A stretch of DNA of 64,000 bases from Rhododendron vialii (taxonomy: Eukaryota > Streptophyta > Magnoliopsida > Ericales > Ericaceae). The notes under the pieces were generated by a model. It ran no database searches and was not told where the DNA came from. It worked only from the letters and a program-made list of their open reading frames with translations. Both the position numbers and the translations under genes were made by a program. Location of the stretch: positions 32,142,501 through 32,206,500 of the forward strand of contig NC_080559.1 of NCBI RefSeq assembly GCF_030253575.1, written 5' to 3'. Shown one piece after another: positions 46,431-59,800 of this stretch. How positions within the stretch are numbered: the first letter of the stretch is position 1; the number at the start of each line of letters is the position of its first letter.

Positions 46431-47290
46431 TCCGTATGTATCCCACTCAAATTGTCAGACCAAGACGTCCCCCAAATATGGACCGTGTGGCCGTGCCAAA
46501 CAATACCCAACTCTTTGTCTTGTGGGACGTCCCTTTATCCAACCAAGCCGGAGTTTTGGTTGAATTTGAAGAGGAGGAGTAAAAAACTACTCCTACAGTA
46601 TATATATATATATATATAGGTACATAAGAAATAGGAGAAACAATTTCATTTGATACTAAGAAGAGAAATACAGTATTATAACAGTAACAGATGAATTGTG
46701 CTAATACATTTCAACTTCATCTACTTTTGTTGGTCCCTTCATAATTTGTCATTTAGTATCATTTTATTTGAGGCCGGCTGTAACTGATTAATTATAGAAT
46801 CTCAATTTTTATTAAATTAATATGAAACGATTGGTGAATTTATCGGCTTAAGGAGTTGGCCAAGTAGTATAGTCAAGGCCTGAGACTCACGAATTTGCTC
46901 TCTCCTAAAATATTTTTCCTCTCTCCCTTCGAATATTTCAAGAATTAATCGAGATTTTACATGAATATAAGAAAAAATTACAAATCTATGTAGAGAAAAC
47001 ATTTTCTCTTTCTTAAGTAAAAACAGGAGTTTCTCACTATTTTTCGCAACCACTTTTTGAGATTACGAGAGAAACACATTTTCCTTCTCTTTCGTTCGCG
47101 TCTTTTGTATTCCGCCAAAAAAATCGCTTCCACTTGTTTTGTTTATTTGCACTTGCATTTATCGTTAGTCCAATAATCAAAGGGCATTGTAAATTTACGT
47201 TGAATTAGGAAAATAGTAAATAAAAATACTACTCCTACAGTCCTACTGCGTAAAGAAGCAAACAAACAAAGAACAAAGAGTGAGGTTTAA
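46431..47290. other. Spacer, nothing recognised
   Basis: AT-rich with a (TA)n tract at 46601-46618 and poly-A/T runs. No exon or terminal repeats seen. Confidence 0.4.
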
Positions 47291-47649
47291 GAGCATCTCC
47301 AATCCACCTCTATTTCTTCAAAATAGAGGTTGGATGTGACATATTGAGGAGGGATTTTATAATTTATTCTCTTTTTTCTTCACTTTTTGTATTTTTTGGA
47401 AGAATTTTTTAAGGACCTACCGTCCTTTTTAGAGTTTGGTCCTCCAAAAGTAAATTTGGTCCTCTAAAAATGAAGGACCAAAAGTAAATTTGGAGTACAA
47501 AATTCCTCCAAACTCTAAAAAGGACGATGGGTCCCTCAAAGATTTCAAAAAGTACAAAAAGTAAAAAAAAAATGAAATAAATTACAAAATCTCCCCTCAA
47601 TGTGTTACATTCATCCTCTATAGGAAATGGGGATGGATTGGAGATACTC
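47291..47649. mobile_element. Tourist-like MITE upstream of GPCAT (359 bp)
   Basis: Ends GAGCATCTCCAATCCACCTC and mirror GGATGGATTGGAGATACTC, flanked by TAA at 47288-47290 and 47650-47652. An inner palindrome contains GGTCCTTCA-type words (AAGGACCTACCGTCC / GGACGATGGGTCC). It ends about 140 bp before the GPCAT start codon, so it sits in the promoter or leader. Confidence 0.85.
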
Positions 47650-47752
47650 TAAGAGAATCAAGAAATGAAAAAACCGCATATTCGAAGCGAGGTTCCGCCT
47701 CAATTCCCTCCCCCTCTCTCTATAACTACCTATTTTCTCTCTCTAGAGCACA

Positions 47753-47754
<2 letters not shown>

Positions 47755-47785
<31 letters not shown>
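47755..47785 (+). repeat. (GA)n immediately before the GPCAT start codon
   Basis: About 15 GA units end two bases before ATG 47788. A (CT)-rich stretch lies 40 bp upstream and could pair with it in the mRNA leader. Confidence 0.92.
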
Positions 47786-47787
<2 letters not shown>

Positions 47788-47788
<1 letters not shown>

Positions 47789-50700
47789 TGAGCAAAGCAG
47801 AGATTATGAACCACGTGAATGGGGATCCGTTCAAGATTAAACAGAGGCTTAAAGATAGGTCAAAGGTCTGATGAATCTGTCGTGGGGGTTGAATTTGAAG
47901 ATTGATAGATTTCTTGACATGGGTTCGGTTTGGTTTTGCAGAAAGTGGCCCAAACCAAAGAGATTTTATCCAAACAAGCGGTTAAATCCAAGGAGATCTT
48001 GTCCAAACAAGCCGTTAAGCTCGCTAAACAGGCAGAAGAGCATGAAAGATTCATCAGCAAGGTACACATGCATTACATTGTTCATTTCTCAATTATTAAA
48101 TTTTGATGGGTTGTTTATCTATTGCTTTAAATTGACAATTTATCTTTTTTGATTTTCATTTTGGTTTTGTTGGTGTTAATAGGTGACTCATTTATGTAGT
48201 GTTCTTGGGTTTGGGGCATTTTGCTTTCTATTGGGCTCAAGTGAGTAAAAAAGACCCTGATGGATAGTGCCAATTGTACTTAAGAACCCATCAGTTATTG
48301 TTAATTCTTGTTGATTTTGATTCACTTTGCGAATTTTTGTGTCTCAGGACCACAAGATGTTCCATATGTGTACTGTTTGTTCTATGTCACCTTTGTTCCT
48401 CTTCGATGGATCTATTACCGGTTCATGAAATGGCATTACTATCTTCTGGTAAGCTCTAACACATTTGCATTCGTATTTAACATACAGGTTGCATTTACGT
48501 ATTGGTAGTGTAGTAATGTCTGCAATCTTTGGAGTCCAGTTTACGGTAGAAATTCCCAATGTTTGGTTGTATTGTAGTTTCGATAGCAGCATTCAGTTTC
48601 TAGTTTTTGGTAGGATTCACCTTCAGACATTACGGGTAAAGCTCACTGGCCATGGATTTTTTTGAAAATCATTTCTCCTTTCTAAAAGCGTATACGTGAT
48701 TAGTTGTGTCTTCCCTTAAAGGAGCAAAGGCGAAATTGGATTCGTAGGACGATGGAACAAGTAAGAATTACACTGGATGACATGAAACTACAAAATCCCG
48801 ATACGCTCTTTGTAGCTTCTTCCAAGTTTTATATACAATGTTTTTTTGTATAAAGGAAATTTAAAGAAACATTAGAGCCTTTGAAAGGCTTCTCCAGCGT
48901 GATTTCGATGAGCTGCTTCCAATTCGAATTCCATGCTTGGTATTGCCTACAATTTCATTAAACCACTTTCTCATTCAAAATATTCCTCCAACACCAGGGA
49001 TTCTCAATTCATTTAGCTGAGAAATGGCCAAAGTGGAATAATCAATCTGTGTTTTTTTGCACTTTGCAGGACTTCTGCTACTATGCCAATACTTTCTTCT
49101 TGGTCATGCTTCTGTTATTCCCAAAAAATGAAAAGCTTTTCATGATTTGCTTCTCATTTGCCGAGGTAATTACATCAATTCGAAATTTGCCTCTGCACCA
49201 TCTTCATGGCCAGAAAGCTAACTTGCTTTACTTGCAGGGTCCATTGGCATGGGCGCTGATTGTTTGGCGTTGTAGCTTAGTTTTTAGTTCTGTCGACAAG
49301 ATTGTTAGCGTCCTCATCCATCTTTTACCTGGTGAGTTGACCCACCATTTGTGCCTGCTAATTGGCTGCTCATAACATTCAATATTTGCTATTTGCAAAG
49401 GAAGACTAAATCTACAGCTAGCTTTCCTGAAGGAATAATAAATAATACTATTACTACTGCTAAATTCATGGCCCTTGGTCTAATATTGGCTTTGAAATAT
49501 CGGCAGTAAATTTTATTTTTTATTCACTTAAATCAATATTTTACTCATATTGAGGTTCATTAAGTGAAATCTTTTGGCCAGAACCTACATCTTTGTTTAA
49601 CGTAATTTGAAACTTTTGCCTGTATTACACTCTCTTTGTGTGAAACTGGCTTCATGGAGGTACCTCTATAGTCTATACGTCCAAGACCAAAGAATTAATT
49701 TTTGACTACCCCTTATGACCGAGTTTTTAGTCTATACGACCAATTGCCAAGGACACCTACACCTAACAGAAGGAATCCTCTGTTTTCAGGGACAGTTTTC
49801 TTCACAATTCGCTGGTGGGATCCCACATACTTTGAGTCCATGCATCCTGACGGAACTGCTCAGAGAGCTTCATGGCCTTATGTTGAAAGCAAATCTTACC
49901 TTTGGACATGGCTCTTTCTGATACCCTTGGCTGCTTACAGCCTTTGGCAAGCTCTCTATTTAATCATCGTGAATGTATTGCGACGGCAGAGGCTGTTAAA
50001 AGATCCCGAAATCATGACTTCTTACAGGTTAGTAATTTTTCTGCCATCCGTTTATTTTTGCAACTTCTTGGGTTCGTTTGATTTGGAAGAAAGAAACCAA
50101 AAGTGTCGGTTGAAGTCTTGGTAGAAAGTGAGGTGAAAGAAAACAGATAAGAAGAGATGTAGTGCAATTTTCTCCCATCCGTCCCATTATGATGAAGATT
50201 TTGCAACAAAGATTTGGAAAAAAAGCAAAATAGTTTTGATGCCATCATAGTCGTAAGATGGTAAAATTTTGCAGAACACATTTTACCAAAATATGGTAAA
50301 AAATTTCACTTGTGGTTTTGTACTGACCAAAAAACAAAGCTTGCATGCACATTTGAGTTGCATGAAGATCTCGACTGTTCAAAAGCACTTTCTGCAACTT
50401 CTTTGGAAAACAACGCAAAAATTTGCTATCCTCTTTTCTTCACTTTTCGTCATTCTCCCGCCTATCAAAAGCTCCCTCGTGTTTGCTTCGTTTTTCTTTA
50501 CTTTGTTTCGGACCATGATTGCATTGTTAATAACATTTTGTTGGTGCAATAGGGAACTCTCAAAAAAAGCGCAGAGAGCTAACAACATATGGTGGCGATT
50601 AAGCGGATTGCTTGGGGACAATAATCGGCTGGTCATGTACATTACCCTGCAAGCATTGTTCACAGTGGCAACCATGGCTTTTACAGTCCCCATATTTTTG

Positions 50701-50997
50701 TCATATAGATTACACGTTATGTTCCAAATATTCAAGGCCTCTGCAACCATATGGAATGGAGGACATTTTTCGCTTGAAGTGATGCCAAAGCAGGTGGTTC
50801 TTAAGGAGAAGAAGAAAAGGGAGACACAGTCATCAACAATCCTGGAAGATAAGCCCTCGGTTGCGCTGGAAAATGCAATGGAGGCCGCCAATTCTTCTGC
50901 AAAAACCCAGGAGGATCAGCCTTCGGTTGTGCTGGAAAATGCATTGAATGCAGTCAATTTGATGAGAAACCAAATTCCCAACGGTACTTATACATAG
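47788..50997 (+). CDS. GPCAT: Glycerophosphocholine acyltransferase (GPCAT/Gpc1, DUF2838), complete, 8 exons
   Basis: This multi-spanning ER membrane enzyme family acylates glycerophosphocholine with acyl-CoA to lyso-PC, recycling deacylated phosphatidylcholine. Exons: 47788-47865, 47942-48061, 48183-48240, 48348-48448, 49070-49165, 49238-49331, 49790-50027, 50553-50997; phases agree, 409 residues. The soluble N-terminus has an 11-residue unit twice ([11 protein letters not shown], residues 31-52), helical and amphipathic. Membrane segments follow: [60 protein letters not shown], then the conserved [12 protein letters not shown] loop, [21 protein letters not shown], and [24 protein letters not shown]. 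The end [22 protein letters not shown] is family-typical. The tail carries another duplicated unit ([16 protein letters not shown] / [16 protein letters not shown], ~360-397). It matches Arabidopsis At5g35460 as recalled. Confidence 0.93.
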
Positions 50998-51756
50998 AAA
51001 TAGTTTGTACTTTTGTAGAATTTGGATGTCTGCCGTGGGAAGGAAGGCCTTCTTAGCCGATTTTGTTTAGCTTTCGGGTGATGGTTTTTGTTCATAAGTC
51101 AATGAAGTGATCCCGTTGCCTAGGTTTTATTTTTTAATTTTCGGCTTGTTTTATAAACTGAAAGTGGAAGTTAGAACTTTCTTGTTTAGGATTTTGGTAG
51201 ATTGTAATGATAAATAATACGTGAAAATCGCGTTTACTGATGCTCTTTCTCCAATTAGTTGGTGAACCACATTGAGTTACTGTTCTATATTAAGCCCGGG
51301 GGATCCTGTCCTAATGTCTCATGCTCATTGATGCAATTGGAGAAGCATGAGACATGATGGTGATGGTGCGGCTAAATATTGGGTCATCCGATCATTCCAC
51401 CGCGGGCACCCTGATTAAATTTGACCAAGACCCAGTGTCCAGTATCGATCCTAAGCCAAGGCAAACAAGGCTTTTGCCTTGGGCCTCGAATATCTTGTTA
51501 AAAGGGGGGCCCGTAAAAAGTTGGCAGTATTCATTAATTGTAAGTCAATAAAATTGAACTCTCTCAAAATCAGCAAATCAAATGAGGAAAAAATGACTAT
51601 AAGAGCATAATTATTAATTTTTGCCGCTAAAAATACCAAAGAATAATCTTTAAATGACTCTTTTGAATCCAGAAATTTTATCTAGTTGAAACTACGGAGT
51701 AATAATTTTGCTTTTTCTGCTTCACTTTGATTCGCTTTTATACTGTGGATACAGGG
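50998..51756. other. 3' flank of GPCAT, no gene seen
   Basis: Probable 3' UTR to about 51230. A short inverted repeat ATGTCTCATGCT / AGCATGAGACAT lies at 51315-51357. Nothing else recognised. Confidence 0.4.
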
Positions 51757-51975
51757 AGCCCCCTAGGGTGTAGTGCAGTTGGTCAAGGATGGGGCCGCTC
51801 AGTTGAGGTTGAAACATACCAAGGCTGGGCACTAAGGTTCGATTCTTGACAGCTACATCCTCTGCATTTAACCGCCGCACGGTGTGTGGGGCCACTGCGT
51901 ATAGCAAAACCAAGGGAGCACGTGCTTCACAACCTACCCACATTCTTTAGATGCTCTTGTTTTGATTAATCGTAC
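51757..51975 (+). mobile_element. tRNA-derived SINE candidate
   Basis: A-box TAGTGCAGTTGG at 51771-51782 and B-box GGTTCGATTC at 51836-51845 stand about 55 bp apart, as in tRNA-derived SINE heads, followed by a GC-richer body (CCGCCGCACGGTGTGTGGGG). Tail and target duplication are not clear. It is not a functional tRNA: the cloverleaf cannot be drawn. Confidence 0.6.
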
Positions 51976-53804
51976 ATAATAATTGTGCATATCACCTTCT
52001 AACTTTAAATTACCCAGAACAAGTGTCAAGTGTAAAGGTCCCCCAACACCCCCCTAGAACTAGCATGTATTAGAGACAACCCAAAAAAGGTGATGGAAAA
52101 GTACAGGAAGATCTCAGCATGTTGGAGTCTATAAAAGGTTAAAAAAAAGGCAGTCATTTTTACATTCCCTTCAACTTTTCACAATCGTGCTCTTTTAAAC
52201 CTTTGGAGGATAAACACCAGATTGCATTCGCATCGTAATCTCGATAATTTGTTAGGTATAATAATGGTGCATGTTTATTTTTAATGTTAAATACCTTGTT
52301 CTTTGTACGATATCCGTAAAATACTATGGCTGTTTTGTTTTTTTTGTTTATTTTCACCTACGAATAGAAAAGATGAGTCCATAGGTTTAAAGTGTAATAG
52401 TTCTATTGTCAAAAAAAAAAAGTGTAATAGTTTTTTTTAGGCATTTCAATGTTGTGCTGAATTTTTTTAAACATAATATTTTGTTTGCTGGATGAATTTG
52501 CATGGATTTCATTGAACCACATGTACGGTAAAATTATTTTGACAGTGTATCTTGGATAATTATGCATTGTGTTGAGTTTTTATGTGTCGAAAATGTGTAT
52601 AAATGGAAATATTCGTAGTGAATATGACATGACAATAAATTAAAACAATGCATATTCGAAATGAAGCAGTGATCCAAGCCACCTCCACAGGGAAAATAAA
52701 TGGATAGTCCTAGGACATAGCCACGTAATGTGCCAACCTCATTTGCAATCACATTTCGTATGGATCTCGTAACAATAAAAAAAATAAAAGGAACTAAGCA
52801 TGTGAACCCCACATAAATGTGTGGCTGTAAATAATGGTGCCTGGAGACCACTGAAGTGAATAATCGGGTGACACCGCTCACTGAATTAATAGGCCGTTAC
52901 TCCTTCTGCGGGTACTTTGTTTTCTAAATCCATTTCCAGCAAGATCATCACAATTGGTTTTTCCCAACCTTCAGAATGCCCATAATGAGGTACTCATTGC
53001 TCTGTTTTTGCTGATGAAAGTTTGTATGAAAAATAATTATTACAATTGGTACCTCAGAATAACATCCAACTTCTCTTAAGTACTGTCACCTTATTCTTCT
53101 CACTGTTTCTGTTTTCCTTCAGTTTTCAAAGGGCTCAAAGTTAAGTTTGCTCATTCATATTTCTCCAAGGTACCAAACGACTCCGTCGATAAGAGCTCTT
53201 GGGAGTCATCAACCTGTTATCTCTGGCATCCCTTTCATCTTTGTTTCTCACCTCTCTCGTATTTGCAGAATATGATAGTTCAAGATTCAAGAACCAAACA
53301 TTCAATACAATACAGGATGCATCATAACATAAAAAAAAGTAAATAATTTACAATGCAGAGATACGTAGAGAGATCTCTGTAAACAACAAAATCACATCAC
53401 CCTCATATACATTTTGCTTCCACACTAACACAACTAATGACCTACAATAATCATGTGGTGCTTCCTAAAAGCACTACATGACATGAAAACCCAACAAACC
53501 AATGTGAAAGAAGCTCCTTGTCGATGTGACAAAGTTCTTTGAGACCAATGCATGTTCCTAAACATGCATTTGATCACCCTTAAAAAAAATCCAAAAGAAT
53601 ACTCCTCGCGTGGATAGATCACGAGGTTAAAAATGAACGGACCAGATCAAAAAGAAAGATCCGTTTGGGTAAACAAAAAAATGAATATGTAGATACACAT
53701 GGATGCCGTGACAAGCTATAGGATTGGTATGCACAGTTTTACGGACATGGATTGCTGAGCAGAGTCTGATAGCACAAAGGGGTACAACAATGCACCGTGA
53801 TGTC
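51976..53804. other. Spacer and 3' flank of the myosin gene
   Basis: AT-rich, no exon recognised. A partial repeat AAAGTGTAATAGTT occurs twice at 52390-52435. The part nearest 53804 should hold the myosin 3' UTR on the minus strand. Confidence 0.4.
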
Positions 53805-56800
53805 TCAGTCTGTGCGTTGATGTAGAAACGCAAACCCCGAGTTGTCACGAATCAATGGTGGAGGTTCGATGTCCGCTACCTCTACTTGTTCCATTGACTT
53901 GGAGATGTCATCCACAGAGAAAGGAATACTGTACGGATATTTTTACTTGAGAAAAACATAACTCGAAAAAATTGTGTGGGTTATTGATACAAAGAAATCA
54001 TAAAATCAGAACACTAACCTTGAATCATCATCCAGCAGAAATGAACTGCTTACAGCATTGTTCGAGTCCTCTGTCATCAAAACTCTCATACTCGAAATAA
54101 CCTACATCAATAACGATTCTAAATTGAATTTGCTATGGAGTTGAAGATCACCAATCACACAGGTAAGAATTAACAAGTTGGTTACAACAACTGAGGACAA
54201 GGGAGTGGATTTGTCAGGGTCAACCAAACTTGACTTACATCTGAAGACACACTGTGTGTGCCATATTTGTCGTCCCAATACATTGTACTTATCCTGTATA
54301 GTTGTTGTATACTGAGCACCTGAAGAAACATCAGATAAAATGATATGGAATTGCAAATGAAGAGAAAAAAAAGAAGAAGAAGAAAGCTACACCATTAGAA
54401 ACAATGAAAGCGAACACTTAAAAAAGATAGGTTCACTCACAGGGCAAAGTTCATTCGTTATTTCATTCAACGTCTTTTTTGGCTTTTGATGTATAACCTG
54501 AATTGTACAGAAATGAAAACAAAAGATACATCAGTTATAAAAGTGATTGCAGTTTGTGACATTATCACTTTAGTATAGAAGGCCAAGAAACCATATCTTA
54601 CCAGGAATCCAACTGCCTGTCTAATGTGCTTCAGTTCATCCCAAGCTGAGCCTGCATACTGAACACAGAAGATATGGGGTGAAGACATCAAGATTACTGC
54701 AGCAATTAAAACGGTAACACTGTGAAATAGTACTTACCTCCTCAGTTGCGCTGCAACACCACTGTTCCAATTCAGCTAAACCCGCTTTTACGTACTCCCC
54801 ATTACTGAATGAGCAACACTCACGTCGCAAAAGAAGACTGCAAAAATGAAAAAGGTCGAGGTCAACTCCTGGTTGCCGAAAATGACAATTATCCGTGTCA
54901 AATGATACGATGGACTATATTTGGAAGAACAAAGAGATTTGAAGGCTTTGGTGCATTTACCTGTTGAATAACTGCACATTCATGAACGAGAATATCTGCG
55001 TGAATACTTTGCGTACTAAGAAAGGGGGAACCTGTAGAGACAGAAAATGTAAGAGACTGCTAATAGTCCATACAACATTTTCCCTGTTCTTGCACTTAAT
55101 ATGTAGACTGTCGGTACTCACATAGTTTGCTTTCATCATCTTCAAGTAGTTATTTAGGCTTTTCACGATGCTTTGCCAATGAGCAGCCAGAGCTTGTTGA
55201 GCAACAGCATTAGCTTGGGAACGACCCTTCAGTAAACTCGCTCTAGACGTCCTAGGTGCCTGTGTTGAATGAAAACAAAGCTTCAGATCCAGAAGGAAAT
55301 GTAGGGTGCTTGCTTCAAGAGGAAAATAACTGGGGAAACTCAGTTATCCATGCTTGTGGAGCTGAACAAAGTTTTCCGATTGTGTTTGAAACACGCACAC
55401 GAGATCTAGCATAAGAACAGTCAAAGCTAGCCTCTTCCTTTCAATTTTTTTTGGGCAAAATGAAACCAATCCCAGCATGAACGCTTCAAACCACGAGAGG
55501 TACCTGGATACATAACCCGAGCAACGGAGAAATCTCTTTCTTTAGATTATCTCTAATCATTCCGTATATTTTCTCCAGGAAGGCAGTGAGCTGCTGCTTA
55601 AACAACAAAGCAGGATATTTGGCCTCAACTTGCCTTAAGTCATCCAGTCTACCAAGGACTCTACCATTAAGAAAAGAGAGCCCAGCACCTTGGGGAGATC
55701 CTCTTAGTCCCTGAAATTTTTAAATAATTTATGAACAATAAAAAATATCAGACAACAACCGAGTAAATGAAGACAACAATGGATAATTCTTTTTACTTGA
55801 GACATCCTCCCGAAAAGAGAAGCTGAAGTTGATCTTCGCCGCTGCGGAGTCAAGCTAGCAGCCCCACTTGCTTTGAGTGTGTGTTGGAGTAGCAACAACA
55901 AAGTTGATGTATTCGATAACCAGTATGCTAACACGTCATTATTTTCTTGCACCTTGAATAAAATCAGAAATTATTAGCTTCATTAAACTCATACCTTAAG
56001 GGAAGGAATACTCCATGACAAAATTTAATAAGTTGTACCAACAGAACCAGAAAGTGGTGCACAACACAAGTGATGACATCCGTTCAAAAAAAAAACACAA
56101 GTGACGACAGTAATTGTAATTAAGAATGACCAAGACGCCCATATAGACATATCGAAAGTTTACCTCGATGGCAGAAGCAATTGTTTGAATTATACGGTCA
56201 AATACACTAGTTCTTTCAACCTCAAATGACCTCCAGTGAAGGAGGCATTTGTATATGACACAAGCAGCAATTGCCTTGCCCCCTGAAAATCCCAAGTCTT
56301 GCGTAATACACTTGATTAGAAGGTCCTGGTTCTCCTGCACCCGTACAGCAGAACACAGAACACAAAACGCAAATTAGAAACCACATATGAAAGAGTCAAG
56401 ATCAAATGAAAAGCGGCACAAAGATTAGTCATGCATGAAGGATCCAATTTGCCCAAGCATGGAATCGACCACGTACTTGTTGCTTTTCATTAAGAGATTT
56501 TTGTGGCTTTTCTTCAGATTCAGGCTCCCGTGGATTTGATGCAGCAAGAGTCATGTCCTAAGACGAATAGCAGACTGTAAGCAACACTATTTTCTAGCCA
56601 ACTTCCGCGACTCTAAAACTTTGCCTGAATCTCCATGTAGTGAAAGTAATAATGTCTTCTTACCTTTGGAGTCTTTGGTTCCCCATGTAGAACATTTCCA
56701 TTCTCTGGAGTTCTCTGTATTATGTTTAGAAACAAGTGGCAATTAGAAAGCCGAACATGAACAAATAAGTAATTCAGTGATGATCCTATCCATTAATACC

Positions 56801-59800
56801 TGAATAATAGTTGTCTTTGGCCGCGTAGACAATTGTTTCCCAGTGGGTGACATGGTCAATGCCTGCTGACGAAGGACTTGATTCTCTGACTCTGTATTGG
56901 AAAGTTTCTCCTCAAGCCTGAACCAAAAAAAGTTGAGAAGCTTCATAAATATCACCACAACCATGACAAATGTGATTGAATACGTGTATGCCTGTGTGCT
57001 AGATGCCTAGACATATGTAATTGATATCTCACCAGTAGGAGCTTTCTTGACAAAATATGTACTGGCAAACTAAAATGCCACTGGCATAAAGAATAGGAAA
57101 CTAAGGTAATCACAGTGACAGAGACACATTCAGGTGGTCAAGCCAAACACCATAGATGTTGACTGATTGTTTCTTGATACCTTTTTTTTACCAAGGTAAA
57201 TACCATATAATTCTAGAAGTTTGAGCAAACCTCTGTACAGAATCTTGAAGTTGGTCCACTTTATGCTCTGAATCTTCAAGTTTATTGACCAGCTCTGCAT
57301 TTCTGACCTCAGCATCTGTACGAGCCTTCCTGGCTTCTTCAGCTGCCTGTCTTTCGGAAAGGAGCGAAGCCTGTATATGAAACATTCCTCCAAGTCAGTT
57401 ATCTTCACAAGTCCAACCTATAGATCTTTCATTAAAAATGATTTTCAACATCGCCACAAAAGAATTCCAAGAACTCTTGACTGATAATCACTTTCATGGA
57501 GTGACTTCAATTTGATAGAAAGTAAGTAGGTTCATGGACAAACTCAATAACTGATACTGAGCCAATGAACAGCCAAAGTCATGCCATAAACCAGGCTGAA
57601 GTGACAGTTACTCATCGTGAAGAACATAGCGAGGAAAGAGAAACTCTACCAATCAATGAAACTATTAATGGATCTACTCAATGACACAATTTTGTGACAT
57701 AAAACAAACAACTTAAGAATTGAACACAAGGCAACACCACAGTTAGAAGAATTCCTTAATCGCCTCTTCAGAAAAAGTAGCAAATAACTTCAAAGATGAA
57801 TTCAGCATCTATCGCTTATCTACTCTCTTCAACCCAGGATGCCTTCATCCTAATACCTAGAGGTCTAAAGCTTCTACCACCAGATGCAATGTTTTAGTTA
57901 TATATACACTGCTTTGGTACAACATACCCTGGAAATATTACACCATTATTGTCCACCATATGTCAATCATCACGGTTTTAAGTATCCGTTGTGACGTAAC
58001 AGTTTTTGAGCCTTCCAAAACTGGTAGGCCCGATATACTGGTGAGATGGAAAACCGCGAGTATCGGCCGGTTCCGGTTATGTATCAGTCCATTTCCGATT
58101 CATGGACTGGTTTACGGCTGTGACAGCCAAGAACTATTACAGGTGATTTAGACACTTCAAAAAAAAATCATTTTGAATTCACGACCGCTATAACCAAATG
58201 ACGTTACATGTCATTCGATGCTCCCGATATCGTTACACCACAACAGTTACCGTTACATGTCCCCGATTTTGTTATGAAACCCAAGGATACAGTTAGTTCA
58301 TTCTTTGGTCATTGCTTTTATATGAATCAATAATAATCAAGTCAGAGGTCGTACTTTCAAACTTTCTACGTCAGCTGTTAACGAATCAATCTTTGCTGTG
58401 TCTTGAACTATGACCGGGGTCTCCTTTACTACAGGAGGCGCTTCTTCGATAGCTTTGCGTGCCGCTTCTTGTTCTTTGATAACTCTGGCGTTTGCCTCTT
58501 CTACTTGTATTTGCATTGCCTGCAAAGTATCGTGTAACTTCGCAATTTCTTGGGCCTTTGACTCTTCCAAATCAGTCTGTATTTTAGAAAATAAGGATAG
58601 GACGTAAGTCCAATATGGTTACTCCCATCCCACCCACAAAACTGAATAAATTAGCAAAGCATGATATAAAACAATATGCACATCACCCTTAGCCGCTTCT
58701 CAAGCTGTAACCGCCATGTAAGTTCTTCCACACGCTTTTCTAGCTTGTTTTTTGCTTCTTGAAGGGCCCCTGTTTCTCTTGCGGCCTAGATTAATTTGCA
58801 GAAACAGTTCATGAGTAAAGGTTGTTCCCATGCACACCCACATGATGCATTTCCACAAGGAGAAAAAGGGCATTAAGGATTGAGATCAAACCATTTTGAG
58901 CTTCCTGAGCTCTCTCCGAGCAACTCTTCGTCTCCAACCACATTGGGAAACAATAGCAGCTTTAAGAAGGCTCTTATGATAGGAATATGCTATGTGACGA
59001 CGCAAATGAGCCTGCGAGCCAGAAACAAGGTCATGTACTCAACATAAAGTTATTTGAAAACCAAATTATAACAGGGACTAGTTAGCACTATATGGCAATA
59101 TGACCTGGATAATGATTGCGGCCTTAGATTGCTTCCTGAATCTGAATTCATTGCGAGCAGTCATAGCCCTTAACCCTGTCTGTAATGTAATTGCAGATGA
59201 TCGTACAGTTAAGTAGGATTTCCTGACAATATGACGTCGGAAATCCTTCTGGATCTTCAGAGCGGCTGCTTCCCGACGCAACTGCTCATATAGCTTGCAA
59301 GCCAGCATTGCTGATTAAAAAAAGAAGTAAAGATCATGTACTTTTTTCTGACAAACATCCATTCCTTCTAAGACATCCTCTTGTTAGCAGTATTACCAGA
59401 TCAATTTGTAATCCAACTACACTAACTTAACCCACTGAATGTGCCAGCTAACTTAGTACCTAAAATCTCTTCTAAGTTGCACCAGAGACCTAGATTTTAT
59501 CTGACCCCCCAACTCCCAAAAGAAAAGGGAAAAAAACACATATCTGAGTCACCTAACTTACGTAAACTTATTTCAACTTTATTTTAGTTCTAAATCCTTG
59601 GCCACTAATAAATATAGACACACCAAACACGGTTTTTTTTTTTTAAAGGTACTTTGGCATATCGAACCAAGTTCAGCACACCAACAAAGTCAAAATAGAC
59701 AAATACATAGTTCTAAAACAAACAAACAAACAACCAACCACCTAAGCAAACTAAATTCTGAGATGGCCAACCCTCATTCCATCTTCACGCATGAAAGGTC

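Noticed and set aside
48720..48770. Possible extra GPCAT exon (acceptor CTTAAAG then GAGCAAAGGCG and a GTAAGA donor)
   Set aside because: Family proteins run directly from the end of exon 4 (WHYYLL) into DFCYYAN of the next exon, leaving no room for the extra 13 codons.
50379..50891. 170-codon open frame antisense to GPCAT exon 8
   Set aside because: Its sense strand encodes the conserved DUF2838 end with correct phase; the antisense frame is a shadow.
51757..51975. Possible tRNA gene because of good A and B boxes
   Set aside because: The acceptor stem and anticodon arm cannot be formed; a SINE head is the better reading.
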